This document shows positions 1-7,884 of a stretch of 14,268 nucleotides of DNA, in pieces; within the stretch, counting starts at the first letter, position 1, and each line of letters starts with the position of its first letter. Under the pieces are notes generated by a model. The model was not told the origin of the DNA. It saw nothing but the letters and a program-made list of their open reading frames with translations, and searched no databases. A program made the position numbers and the translations under genes. This DNA comes from Desulfobacterales bacterium. Its GTDB lineage: Bacteria > Desulfobacterota > Syntrophobacteria > B119-G9. The DNA is taken from positions 1 to 14,268 of the forward strand of contig JALXAI010000408.1 in the NCBI GenBank assembly GCA_026992215.1. The letters run 5' to 3'.

Positions 1-56
1 TGAATTACTTCTTCGTCATCAATCAGAAGAAGGCTTAGGTTTTTTTCAAGAGTCAT
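1..56 (-). CDS. Response regulator, N-terminal fragment (cut by left window edge)
   Basis: The minus strand opens with ATG at 56-54 and reads MTLEKNLSLLLIDDEEVI to the window edge. A hydrophobic beta strand followed by an acidic cluster (D13, D14, E15) is the hallmark start of a CheY-like receiver domain, where the acidic residues bind Mg2+. It lies about 80 bp downstream of the sensor kinase stop codon on the same strand, so it is probably the partner regulator in the same operon. The output domain is outside the window, so DNA-binding type (for example NtrC or OmpR class) cannot be told. The Shine-Dalgarno is poor (AGAAGA). The start overlaps the stop of a 15-codon open frame (100-53) by ATGA, which may hint at translational coupling. 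Confidence 0.72.
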   Translation of the reverse strand, partial: MTLEKNLSLLLIDDEEVI

Positions 57-135
57 AAATCTTCTGCCCCGTCTTTGATTTTCCTGTATTCTACTTCCAT
101 GGGTGATGATTAAACAATATTTTCTTTTGCCACAG

Positions 136-2112
136 CTATTTCTGGTTATTCTGTTTCTCCGCAAGCTCGGGCAAAAATACCGCAAATTCACATCCTTCGC
201 CAGGCATGGGGTAAACTTCTATGGTGCCCTGGTGTTCCTGTACAATCCTTCTCGATATGGACAATCCCAGGCCTGTTCCCTTGCCAAAGGGCTTGTTCGT
301 GTAAAAAGGTTTAAAAATGTGCCTGATAGTGTCCTGGTTTAATCCCAGGCCGTTGTCCTGGACGGAAAAACGAATATTTCTCTTGCCGTTTTTCACTGAT
401 ATCCCAACTCCTATCTCTATTTTCTTGTACCAGTTGTCAGAGACGGTCAGCTTACCTTCTCTTATTTTTTCTTCTTTTTCATCGAGGGAATCCCGGGCAT
501 TTGTCAAAAGGTTTATCACCACCTGCTCGAGCCTGTTAAAGTGTCCCAGTGTCATGCATTGGTCCTGAAGGTAATTTTTGATGACCGTGATACCGTGAAC
601 CTTGAGCTGTGTACCGAGCAACTGAAGAGCGGATTCCACGACTTCGACCATGTTGACAGGCATCATTTCTTCTTTCGAAGTGTCCCTGCTGAGTATCCGA
701 AGATCGTTTATGATCTTCTCCATCCTTTCGCACTGCTTAATAATCTTGTGCTGCTTGTTGAGGATTTTCTCATCTACCTTGAGATAACCCTGCTTGCAAC
801 CCACGATAACGCTCTCGGCAAACGTTCTTATGCCACTCAGGGGCTGATTGAGCTCATGTGCGACACCTGCCGCCATTTCTCCCAGCGAGGCCAGTTGCCC
901 GGAGTGATAGAGTTCGATGTTTCTTTCCTGGGTTTCAACTGTCTGGGCAAGACGTTTTGCTATTTCCCTGCAGAGCGATGTTTCCCTGTACGGCTTGTAG
1001 TTCGGATCCTTTGTCCAGAGCCTTATCTCACCCCTGTCAATTTCGTCTATGCTGATTTTTACCTCCAGTGCCCTTTTCTGGTTCTCGAGATTTGACGTGT
1101 CCGGGTACTGGGCATACCACCCGTCAAGCTCTACGGCTACGCCTTTAACATGATTCTTGTCCATTGCGTCGTATATGGCCTGAGCGGTGATCTCGACAAG
1201 TTCCTGTATCTCCCTGGACTCGGAAATGGATTCGCTTATTTTGTACAGGCACTGCAGTTCCCGGTGGGTTCTGTCCTTTTCGATCCTTATCAACGTCGCA
1301 TCGGTAATGTCATCGAGCAGTATGCACAGAAGGGGTTCCGGCATTGCAATTTCCGGCAGAAGAAAGGCCTGCAGGTGGAAATACTTGGTCTGCTTGTTTG
1401 GCAGGGTGCACTGTATTTCGAGGTGCTTGATTGGTATTTTATGAACTATAACCTGCCGTAGCTGCTCGGGTAGTTGCCACGATTTGTTCCCTTCGGGCTT
1501 GGACGTGTTTGCATGCCAACCTATGGCTTCGCAGATGAACATACCGTGAGCTTCATTTTCGTGGAGTCCGAACATCTTCTTGAATGCTTCGTTTATGCTG
1601 ACAATTCTCAGGTTTGAATCCACCACGAGAATCGCTGACAGTGTATGAGAAAAGACCATCTCTTTGATGGATCTTTCCCTTTTTAATTCTTCGGACTGAC
1701 TTTGTACGAGCCTTTCGAGCTTGCGGGCATATTCGATATTCTTTTTCCGCATGATCTGACGTTCTCTTGCTTTCTTCACTGTGGAAAGCAAATCGTAGAG
1801 ATCGAAAGGCTTCCGAATGTAAGCGAACGCACCGTATTCCAGGGCTTCGATTGCGCTCGATATGTCTCCCTCTCCGGTGATCATGACCACCTCGGTGTTG
1901 GGAGAAATCGACTTGAGCTTCTTCAAGGTCTGGATGCCGCTTATACCCGGCAACTTTATGTCTACAAGGGCAACGTCCGGAGCAGATTTTTCAGTAAACT
2001 GGATGGCACTCTCGCCGGTGTGACAAACTTCAACATGGTGTCCCTGACCGGTAAGAAAATCCGATAACACGTGGCAAATAGCCTTATCGTCATCTAAAAC
2101 CAGTATATTCAT
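136..2112 (-). CDS. Receiver-PAS-histidine kinase (two-component sensor)
   Basis: This encodes a cytoplasmic signalling kinase of 658 residues with no membrane segment or signal peptide. An N-terminal receiver domain (about 1-115) has the acidic pocket D7-D9, phosphoacceptor D51 (LVDIKLPG), T79 and K101. A PAS-like domain follows (about 155-275), then a less clear middle region (about 280-400) that may be GAF-like. The HisKA H-box has H419 in AHELNQP. The ATPase domain has the N-box with N538 (VVINLLTNA), the G1 box DNGLGL (586-591) and the G2 box GKGTGLGL (610-617). The ELNQPL type of H-box resembles the NtrB/DctB-like kinase group. I chose ATG 2112 because the receiver fold begins there; an in-frame TTG at 2136 would add eight residues. 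A response regulator follows on the same strand, and fdhA is divergent, so control of formate dehydrogenase is plausible but unproven. The signal sensed is unknown. Confidence 0.93.
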   Translation of the reverse strand: MNILVLDDDKAICHVLSDFLTGQGHHVEVCHTGESAIQFTEKSAPDVALVDIKLPGISGIQTLKKLKSISPNTEVVMITGEGDISSAIEALEYGAFAYIRKPFDLYDLLSTVKKARERQIMRKKNIEYARKLERLVQSQSEELKRERSIKEMVFSHTLSAILVVDSNLRIVSINEAFKKMFGLHENEAHGMFICEAIGWHANTSKPEGNKSWQLPEQLRQVIVHKIPIKHLEIQCTLPNKQTKYFHLQAFLLPEIAMPEPLLCILLDDITDATLIRIEKDRTHRELQCLYKISESISESREIQELVEITAQAIYDAMDKNHVKGVAVELDGWYAQYPDTSNLENQKRALEVKISIDEIDRGEIRLWTKDPNYKPYRETSLCREIAKRLAQTVETQERNIELYHSGQLASLGEMAAGVAHELNQPLSGIRTFAESVIVGCKQGYLKVDEKILNKQHKIIKQCERMEKIINDLRILSRDTSKEEMMPVNMVEVVESALQLLGTQLKVHGITVIKNYLQDQCMTLGHFNRLEQVVINLLTNARDSLDEKEEKIREGKLTVSDNWYKKIEIGVGISVKNGKRNIRFSVQDNGLGLNQDTIRHIFKPFYTNKPFGKGTGLGLSISRRIVQEHQGTIEVYPMPGEGCEFAVFLPELAEKQNNQK

Positions 2113-2228
2113 TGTTGCCGTTCCAGCTCTACTCAATTATCTCTCTACGTGTACAGGCCTCTTCCCTTTGCCAGTTCCGGTTTAGGCGGGGCAGTGTTTT
2201 CGCTTTTGAGGTAAAATCCCTGTAAGAA

Positions 2229-2258
2229 ACTATATAATACTCCCATCTTCTATTTCAA
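2229..2258 (-). promoter_or_regulatory. Candidate sigma-70-type promoter for the sensor kinase
   Basis: On the minus strand a TTGAAA -35 (2258-2253) and a TATAGT -10 (2234-2229) are separated by 18 bp. The -10 matches five of six consensus bases and the -35 four of six. A start near 2222 would give a leader of about 110 nt before the ATG at 2112. This is a by-eye motif match only. Confidence 0.33.
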
Positions 2259-2283
2259 GCTAATTTGCCTGATGCTTGTTTCA

Positions 2284-2510
2284 CAATAATCTCGTATCCT
2301 TACAACATCCTTCCGCGAACGGATGAACAGCATAAACAAGCGATAAAGATCGCCGGTTAAAAACGAGGAGAACTGGTCTTCCTGCGAGGGTTTAGCGGAA
2401 CTGCCGTTTTTTACCGGTTTCGAGTAGTGTCGCACGACTGCTGATTTTGTGTAAAAGGCTTACGCGGCTCGTGGTTCATCCGTGCGGAACAAATTTAGTT
2501 TGAGATTTTG
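2284..2510. repeat. Imperfect long-range palindrome of unknown nature
   Basis: Three nested pairs of arms can be read by eye. The outer pair is CAATAATCTC (2284-2293) against GAGATTTTG (2502-2510), with one extra base. The middle pair is TTCCGCGAACGGATGAAC (2311-2328) against GTTCATCCGTGCGGAA (2474-2489), perfect except for a two-base insertion. The inner pair is CCGGTTAAAAACG (2353-2365) against CGTTTTTTACCGG (2405-2417), with one mismatch. Because the pairs are nested in order, the stretch could fold as one long branched RNA hairpin or be a degenerate miniature inverted-repeat element. No transposase motif is recognisable and I saw no obvious target-site duplication. Confidence 0.45.
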
Positions 2511-2521
2511 CCAGATTTTCC

Positions 2522-2550
2522 TTGACCTCTCAAGACAAATAGACAATACT
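2522..2550 (+). promoter_or_regulatory. Candidate sigma-70-type promoter toward fdhA
   Basis: TTGACC (2522-2527; five of six) is separated by 17 bp from AATACT (2545-2550; four of six) on the plus strand. A second, weaker candidate is TTGACA (2622-2627) with TGTGAT (2646-2651) at 18 bp. Either would leave a leader of over 300 nt before fdhA, so a promoter closer to the gene, perhaps for another sigma factor, is not excluded. I found no well-spaced -24/-12 sigma-54 site. Confidence 0.28.
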
Positions 2551-2566
2551 TGCATTTATTAATAGA

Positions 2567-2578
2567 CAAAACGTTTTG
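2567..2578. promoter_or_regulatory. 12-bp perfect palindrome, candidate operator
   Basis: CAAAACGTTTTG is a perfect palindrome about 20 bp downstream of the -10-like element at 2545-2550. That position is suitable for a dimeric repressor or activator, but no known regulator is recognised. Confidence 0.25.
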
Positions 2579-2676
2579 CGGTTCCTATCAAATTCAAGCT
2601 CCTATCCTGTGGTTGAGGAACTTGACAACATTGCTTGAAGCGGATTGTGATGATAGCTTTTACAATCGCTCATCTC

Positions 2677-2694
2677 TTTCAAATCTCTTTGAAA
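2677..2694. promoter_or_regulatory. TTTCAAA-N4-TTTGAAA dyad, candidate operator or hairpin
   Basis: A perfect 7-bp inverted repeat, TTTCAAA (2677-2683) and TTTGAAA (2688-2694), is separated by TCTC. It is AT-rich and lies about 275 bp upstream of fdhA. A binding site for a dimeric regulator is the simplest reading. It is not followed by a T-run, so it is not an intrinsic terminator. Confidence 0.28.
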
Positions 2695-2969
2695 TCGCAG
2701 CAATTTTCTCGATATAAAACTCCCAGCGTACACGATTTGCATGACCGATGCGCAAAAGGTTCCAGGGCAGTGATACCGGCAGGGATATGGTACAACTTGA
2801 AGCTGCACATATAGACATGGCGGTGTGCCATTCACTGAAGCAATTGATTTATCTTTTAAGCAGAGCGAAGGGAGGTGGGAGCTAGGGAAGATTTCGGTGT
2901 GGTCACGTCAGTAACAATTGTTTTCAGCTTAGGGTTAACTCACTTCATAAGAAAGGAAGGTGTGATTTT

Positions 2970-5900
2970 ATGAAGGTGACGCGAAGGCAATTCATCAAAA
3001 TCACTGGTTCTGCCACCGCTGGTCTTGCCCTTATGGGGCTTGGATTCAACTTGAAACCGGTGGAAGCGTACAGTCTTAAACTCAGGACTAAAGACGCCCG
3101 GCAAACCACCACCATTTGTCCGTACTGCGCGGTGGGTTGCGGAATAATTGTCCACAGCACCAAGGGTAAGAATTCCAGGGTAATTTACACAGAGGGAGAT
3201 CCTGATCATCCGATTAATCAGGGAGCGCTTTGCGCCAAGGGTGCTGGCCTCTACCAGATGGTTAATAACGAAAATCGAATTACCAGGGTCCTTTACAGGG
3301 CGCCGTACAGCGATCACTGGGAAGAAAAATCCTGGGATTGGGCGCTGAACGAGATTGCAAAAAGGGTTAAAAAGAGCAGGGATGCAAGTTTCAAAGCCAA
3401 GAATGAAAAGGGGCAGGTGGTAAACAGGACCGAAGGAATTGCCCACGTGGGAAGTGCCGCGCTGGACAATGAGGAATGCTGGCTCCTCCAGGCCATGATG
3501 AGAGCCCTGGGGCTCGTTTACATCGAGCACCAGGCGCGTATCTGACACAGCGCTACTGTTGCGGCTCTGGCAGAGTCGTTCGGACGTGGCGCGATGACCA
3601 ACCACTGGATTGATATTGGTAACAGTGATTGTATATTGATCATGGGAAGCAACGCTGCTGAGAACCACCCTATTTCTTTCAAGTGGGTCACAAAGGCCAT
3701 GAAAGCCGGGGCAACTCTCATAAGCGTTGACCCGAGGTTCACCAGGACTTCTTCCAAGGCTGACATTTACACGCCTCTTCGTCCCGGTACCGACATAGCC
3801 TTTCTTGGTGGGATGATAAATTACATTCTGTCCAACAAACTCTATTTTAAAGAGTACGTAGCTTACTATACCAACTGCTGTTTCATACTCACCGATAAGT
3901 ATTCCTTTAATGACGGTCTGTTCGCGGGCTACAATCCCAAGACGAGGTCGTATGATAAATCTTACTGGGCCTTTGAAAAGGACAAAAATGGTATCCCCAA
4001 GAAGGATCACACGTTGAAGCACCCGAGGTGTGTATTCCAGCAGCTCAAAAATCACTACGCTCGGTACACGCTGGACAAGGTATCGGCCATAACGGGGACA
4101 CCCAAGGAAGATCTTCTGAAGATTTACAAGACCTATGCTGCCACCGGAAAACCCGATAAGGCAGGCACCATCATGTATGCCATGGGCTGGACGCAACACA
4201 CTGTGGGAGTGCAGAATATCAGGGCCATGGCAATTATCCAGCTGCTGCTCGGCAACATGGGCGTTGCGGGCGGCGGTGTGAACGCTCTCCGGGGAGAGTC
4301 AAATGTGCAGGGTTCCACGGACCACTGCCTGTTGTGGCATATATGGCCCGGATACCTGAAAACTCCAAGATCGTCCAATACCACTCTTGCTGCTTATAAC
4401 AAGAAGTGGACTCCGACCACGAAAGATCCCCTGAGTGCGAACTGGTGGGGCAACTACCCGAAGTATTCGGTAAGTTTCCTAAAGTCTATGTTCGGGGAAA
4501 AGGCTACTGCGAAAAATGACTTCGGATACAGCTGGATGCCAAAGGTGGACGATGGAAAGTCTTATTCCTGGCTGGACCTGTTTGACGAAATGTACAGGGG
4601 AAAATTTACCGGCTTCTTCGCGTGGGGGCAAAATCCGGCATGTTCCGGGGCAAATGCCAACAAGAACCGGGAAGCCCTTGCGAAGCTTGACTGGCTGGTA
4701 AACGTAAACATCTTCGAAAACGAAACGGGGTCCTTCTGGAAAGGACCGGGGATGAATCCTAAAAAGATAAAGACGGAAGTTTTCTTCTTGCCCTGTGCCG
4801 TTTCTGTCGAAAAGGAAGGTTCTATCACCAATAGCGGCAGGTGGATGCAATGGAGGTACAAAGCTGTGGAACCCGCGGGCGATTGCAGGCCTGACGGGGA
4901 TATCATGGTGGAGCTTTTCGAGAAAATCCGCGAGTTGTACCGGAAAGAGGGCGGGACGTTTCCCGAGCCGATCTTGAGCCTCAAATGGGACTACACCACC
5001 GGCGGGAAGTATGATCCCCATAAGGTTGCGAAAGAGATTAACGGTTATTTCCTCAAAGACGTCACCGTGAAAGGCAAGAAATTTAAGAAGGGGACTCTTG
5101 TTCCGAGTTTTGCCTACCTGCAGGCTGACGGTTCCACTTCTTCCGGAAACTGGCTCTACTGCCAGAGTTACAACGAGAAGGGCAACAACGCTGCCAGGAG
5201 AAATCCAGTGGATAAATCAGGTATCGGGCTCTTTTCGGAGTGGTCCTGGTGCTGGCCGGTCAACAGGAGAATTATCTATAACAGGGCTTCCGTTGATCGA
5301 TACGGTAACCCGTGGAACAAGAAAAAGCCGGTAATCAGGTGGACCGGCAGCAAATGGGTGGGAGATGTTCCCGATGGCGGTTGGCCGCCCATGCTGACCA
5401 AAGATGGAAAACTAAATCCCAAGACCAAGTATCCGTTTATAATGAAGCCGGAAGGCCACGCCCGGGTGTTTGGTCCGGGAAGAGCGGATGGACCGTTCCC
5501 CGAACACTATGAACCGCTTGAGTGCCCGGTTCCAAAGAACCTCATGAGCAGCCAGCTGCATAATCCGACCATAAAACTCTTTAAAACCAGTGCGGATAAG
5601 TACGAGAAGACCTGTGATCCGCGATATCCGTACGTATGTACCACTTACAGGGTAACAGAACACTGGCAGACCGGTGTTTTGACAAGGTGGCAACCCTGGC
5701 TGCTGGAATGCCAGCCGCAGCTCTTCTGTGAAATGGACGAGGAGCTGGCAAAGCTGAAAGGTATCAAGAACGCTGATAAGGTAATAGTTGAATCGCCTCG
5801 TGGGAAGGTTGAAGCGGTCGCCATTGTTACCAAGCGATTGAAACCCCTGAAGGTTGAAGGAGCCATCGTTCATCAGGTAGGGCTTCCCTATCACTTCGGC

Positions 5901-6023
5901 TGGGTGTATCCCAAAGACGGCGGCGACAGTGCTAACCTGCTGAGTCCTTCCGTCGGCGATCCCAACACAAAGATACCCGAAACCAAGGCCTTCATGGTTA
6001 ACGTGACAAAGAAGGGGGTGTAA
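2970..6023 (+). CDS. fdhA: Selenocysteine formate dehydrogenase catalytic (alpha) subunit, periplasmic
   Basis: This subunit oxidises formate to CO2, or the reverse, at a Mo- or W-bis(pyranopterin) centre. It is one frame of 1017 residues if TGA at 3543-3545 is read as selenocysteine 192. The context HQARI-Sec-HSATVAAL matches the active-site segment of E. coli FdnG/FdoG closely, and the sequence continues in frame with GRGAMTNHW. A Tat signal (RRQFIK, residues 5-10) indicates folded export to the periplasm. The proximal [4Fe-4S] ligands are C50, C53, C57 and C88, with K90 following. The C-terminal part (about 880-1010) looks like the molybdopterin-dinucleotide-binding domain. Length matches E. 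coli FdnG (1015). AAAGGAAGG at 2952-2960 supports the start. fdhB follows 3 bp after the stop. Annotation tools often split such genes at the TGA. Confidence 0.96.
3543..3590 (+). promoter_or_regulatory. Selenocysteine UGA codon and putative bacterial SECIS hairpin
   Basis: The in-frame TGA is at 3543-3545. Bacterial selenocysteine insertion needs an mRNA hairpin directly downstream, bound by SelB. Here CTGTT (3556-3560) can pair with GGCAG (3569-3573), with two G-U pairs, leaving the 8-nt loop GCGGCTCT about 15 nt after the UGA. Spacing and loop resemble the E. coli fdhF element, whose loop contains GGUCU. An alternative hairpin (CTCT/AGAG) competes, so the exact fold is uncertain. Confidence 0.6.
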
Positions 6024-6026
6024 TAA

Positions 6027-6761
6027 ATGGCTGGTAAAAGTTTTTTCATAGACACGACTCGTTGTACCGCTTGCCGGGGTTGCCAGATTGCATGCAAGAA
6101 CTGGAACCAGAACAAGGCGAGCAAAACCAAAAACTGGGGCAGTTACCAGAATCCAAAAGATCTGGATGGCAATACCTTCAAATTGGTGAGATTCAGCGAA
6201 GCTGAAGTCAACGGAAAAATCCGCTGGTACTTCTTTCCTGATCAGTGCAGGCACTGCCTTGAACCGCCATGCAAAGACACGATAGAAGGCTACGTGGATG
6301 GTGCTGTTATTCACGATAAGGCTACCGGTGCCGTCTTTTACACGGAAAAAACGAAAAAGGCTCCTTACGAAGAAGTTAAAGATTCATGCCCTTACAACAT
6401 CCCCCGAAAAGCGGCCAGCGGTCGGCTGGTGAAGTGCACCATGTGCCTCGATAGAGTGTCTGCGGGGTTGCTTCCCGCCTGCGTGAAAACCTGCCCCACA
6501 GGCGCGATGAACTTTGGTGACAGGGACAAAATGCTGGCTCTGGCGAAAAAACGCCTTGCCGAGCTGAAAAAGAAGTATCCTAAGGCGCAGTTGCTTGATG
6601 CCGACAGCGTCAGGACCATCTATCTAGTGATTGATGACCCGCAGAAATATCATAAATTTGCCGTCGCAAGCAGCGAGTCCGGGCTGATCGACCGCAAGCT
6701 TGCGATGAAAAAAATGCTCCGTCCTGCCAGAAACCTCTTGAAAGCAGGAATTACCGGGTAG
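6027..6761 (+). CDS. fdhB: Formate dehydrogenase iron-sulfur (beta) subunit
   Basis: This is the electron-transfer subunit of the FdhAB complex, 244 residues long. Twelve Cys fall in ferredoxin-like groups: C13, C16, C19, C23; C74, C77, C82; C121; C137, C140, C152, C156. That suits three [4Fe-4S] clusters. Compared with E. coli FdnH, the central region has lost the Cys needed for a fourth cluster, and there is no C-terminal membrane helix. Both traits match the soluble periplasmic FDH of Desulfovibrio type. It has no signal peptide of its own and probably leaves the cell bound to Tat-bearing FdhA. The start is 3 bp after the fdhA stop, so translation is likely coupled. No cytochrome b gamma subunit gene follows, and a terminator lies 30 bp downstream. 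Confidence 0.95.
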   Translation: MAGKSFFIDTTRCTACRGCQIACKNWNQNKASKTKNWGSYQNPKDLDGNTFKLVRFSEAEVNGKIRWYFFPDQCRHCLEPPCKDTIEGYVDGAVIHDKATGAVFYTEKTKKAPYEEVKDSCPYNIPRKAASGRLVKCTMCLDRVSAGLLPACVKTCPTGAMNFGDRDKMLALAKKRLAELKKKYPKAQLLDADSVRTIYLVIDDPQKYHKFAVASSESGLIDRKLAMKKMLRPARNLLKAGITG

Positions 6762-6791
6762 ATTGAAAGGGCCATCATTACCATAATTATC

Positions 6792-6828
6792 AAGAGGGAA
6801 GGGGACGACCTCCTTTCCTCTTCTTTTT
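6792..6828 (+). terminator. Intrinsic terminator after fdhB
   Basis: A 13-bp stem (6792-6804 with 6810-6822, including two G-U pairs) has a 5-nt loop ACGAC and is followed by C and five T (6824-6828). It should end most fdhAB transcripts and lower expression of fdhE, or let fdhE rely on its own promoter. Confidence 0.8.
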
Positions 6829-6928
6829 GCCTTGAAATTTTTGATTCGTTGTTCTAGCGTTTCGGGGTAAATGCATACCACCGGATCCGGGGAGTTTTTT
6901 AAAGCCGGGTAAAGGTTCTGGAGAAGGA

Positions 6929-7837
6929 ATGACAAAAATGAAAAACATTGACGAGGAGTTCAAGCGACTGGAGGCAAATGTCAACAGAATCAGGGTCACG
7001 AGGCACGTTTATGGAGAAATGCTCGATTTTTTCGAAGGCATGATCCGGTTTGCACTGGAACAAAAACGCAGGGTGAAGGTGGAAATTCCGGTAATCCCAG
7101 CCGATGTTGTTTTGACCAAGATCAGTGAAGGATTTCCGCTTATAAACAGGGAAGATTTCCCGGTAGACACCAACGCGGCGGGAAAATTTTTGCAACACGT
7201 CGGGGAAATTATTCCTGAAAACAACGAAGAACTCGGAGAAACCAGCGTGAATCTCGTGAAATTCCTGGAAAGCTCTGACCCGGAAGACGAGTTCTGGAAG
7301 TACCTCCTGGTCGGGGACGAAGAGAGTCTGAAAACAGTAGCAAGCAAGCTGGATTCACCTCTTCATCAAATTATATTCCTTGGAGTTTTTGCCATAAAGC
7401 CTTCGGTCTGGTTTGTAAGATCAGAGCTTGAAAAGTTACTTTCCCCGGGCTTCCAGTGGAGGAAAAACTACTGTCCGGTGTGCGGCTCGCTTCCCTCTTT
7501 GTTGCTGTTGAAGGGGAAGGAAGGCAGGAAATATGGTTCCTGTTCGTGGTGTGATCATCAGTGGTTGATGAACCGGATAGAATGCCCGTATTGTCTCAAC
7601 CAGCTGCAGGAGTCACTTGGATACATTGCCATCGAAGATGATGAAGTTTATCGGGTGGAATACTGCGATGCGTGCAAATACTACTTCAAGTTGATTGACT
7701 GCAGGCCGCTTGAAGTGGAACCTGCCCTGCCCCTGGAAGAACTTACCACCCTTCACCTTGACATGATTGCCCGGAACAGGGGATACAAAATGCCTCCGGC
7801 GCTGTCTCCCGTCGTGTATGGGAAGGATCCCGGCTAG
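6929..7837 (+). CDS. fdhE: Formate dehydrogenase accessory protein FdhE
   Basis: This is a cytoplasmic maturation factor for respiratory formate dehydrogenases. In E. coli, FdhE interacts with the catalytic subunits and is needed for active enzyme. The product here is 302 residues, close to the E. coli length of about 309. The N-terminal half is helical and weakly conserved. The C-terminal half has four CxxC pairs (C182/C185, C205/C208, C219/C222, C246/C249) in rubredoxin-like knuckles that can bind iron or zinc. GGAGAAGG at 6920-6927 favours the ATG at 6929 over the one at 6938. It lies 167 bp after fdhB, across a terminator, so it may be transcribed separately at a lower level, as suits a chaperone. 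No convincing promoter was found in the gap. Confidence 0.93.
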   Translation: MTKMKNIDEEFKRLEANVNRIRVTRHVYGEMLDFFEGMIRFALEQKRRVKVEIPVIPADVVLTKISEGFPLINREDFPVDTNAAGKFLQHVGEIIPENNEELGETSVNLVKFLESSDPEDEFWKYLLVGDEESLKTVASKLDSPLHQIIFLGVFAIKPSVWFVRSELEKLLSPGFQWRKNYCPVCGSLPSLLLLKGKEGRKYGSCSWCDHQWLMNRIECPYCLNQLQESLGYIAIEDDEVYRVEYCDACKYYFKLIDCRPLEVEPALPLEELTTLHLDMIARNRGYKMPPALSPVVYGKDPG

Positions 7838-7884
7838 TGAAAAGATATTGTATCGTAGGCACGCGCAACTCAAGGGGGGATAAA

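Larger units (their letters stand above)
2137..2969. other. Gene-free divergent control region between sensor kinase and fdhA
   Basis: No convincing gene lies in these 833 bp. Two short minus-strand open frames (2250-2435 and 2602-2835) lack recognisable motifs, and the first lies largely in a palindromic stretch. The region holds candidate promoters for both divergent transcription units. It also holds an imperfect long palindrome (2284-2510), a 12-bp perfect palindrome (2567-2578) and a perfect 7-bp dyad with a 4-nt gap (2677-2694). A smaller ATGGC/GCCAT dyad lies near 2817-2831. The density of dyads suits a regulated promoter region, possibly with an RNA or mobile-element remnant at the kinase-proximal end. 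Confidence 0.6.

Noticed and set aside
2250..2435. Minus-strand open frame of 61 codons in the kinase/fdhA gap
   Set aside because: No motif, and most of it lies in the imperfect palindrome; I considered a transposase remnant but recognised none.
2602..2835. Minus-strand open frame of 77 codons upstream of fdhA
   Set aside because: No motif, no convincing ribosome site, and it overlaps the dyad at 2677-2694.
2970..3545. fdhA as a truncated 191-codon gene or pseudogene
   Set aside because: The frame continues after TGA with strong homology, and the site is the known selenocysteine position of the family.
2940..4199. Long open frame of 419 codons on the minus strand
   Set aside because: It lies opposite fdhA, shows no recognisable motif and has the low-complexity composition of an antisense shadow.
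5412..6314. Open frame of 300 codons on the minus strand
   Set aside because: It is antisense to the end of fdhA and the start of fdhB, both strongly supported by family motifs.
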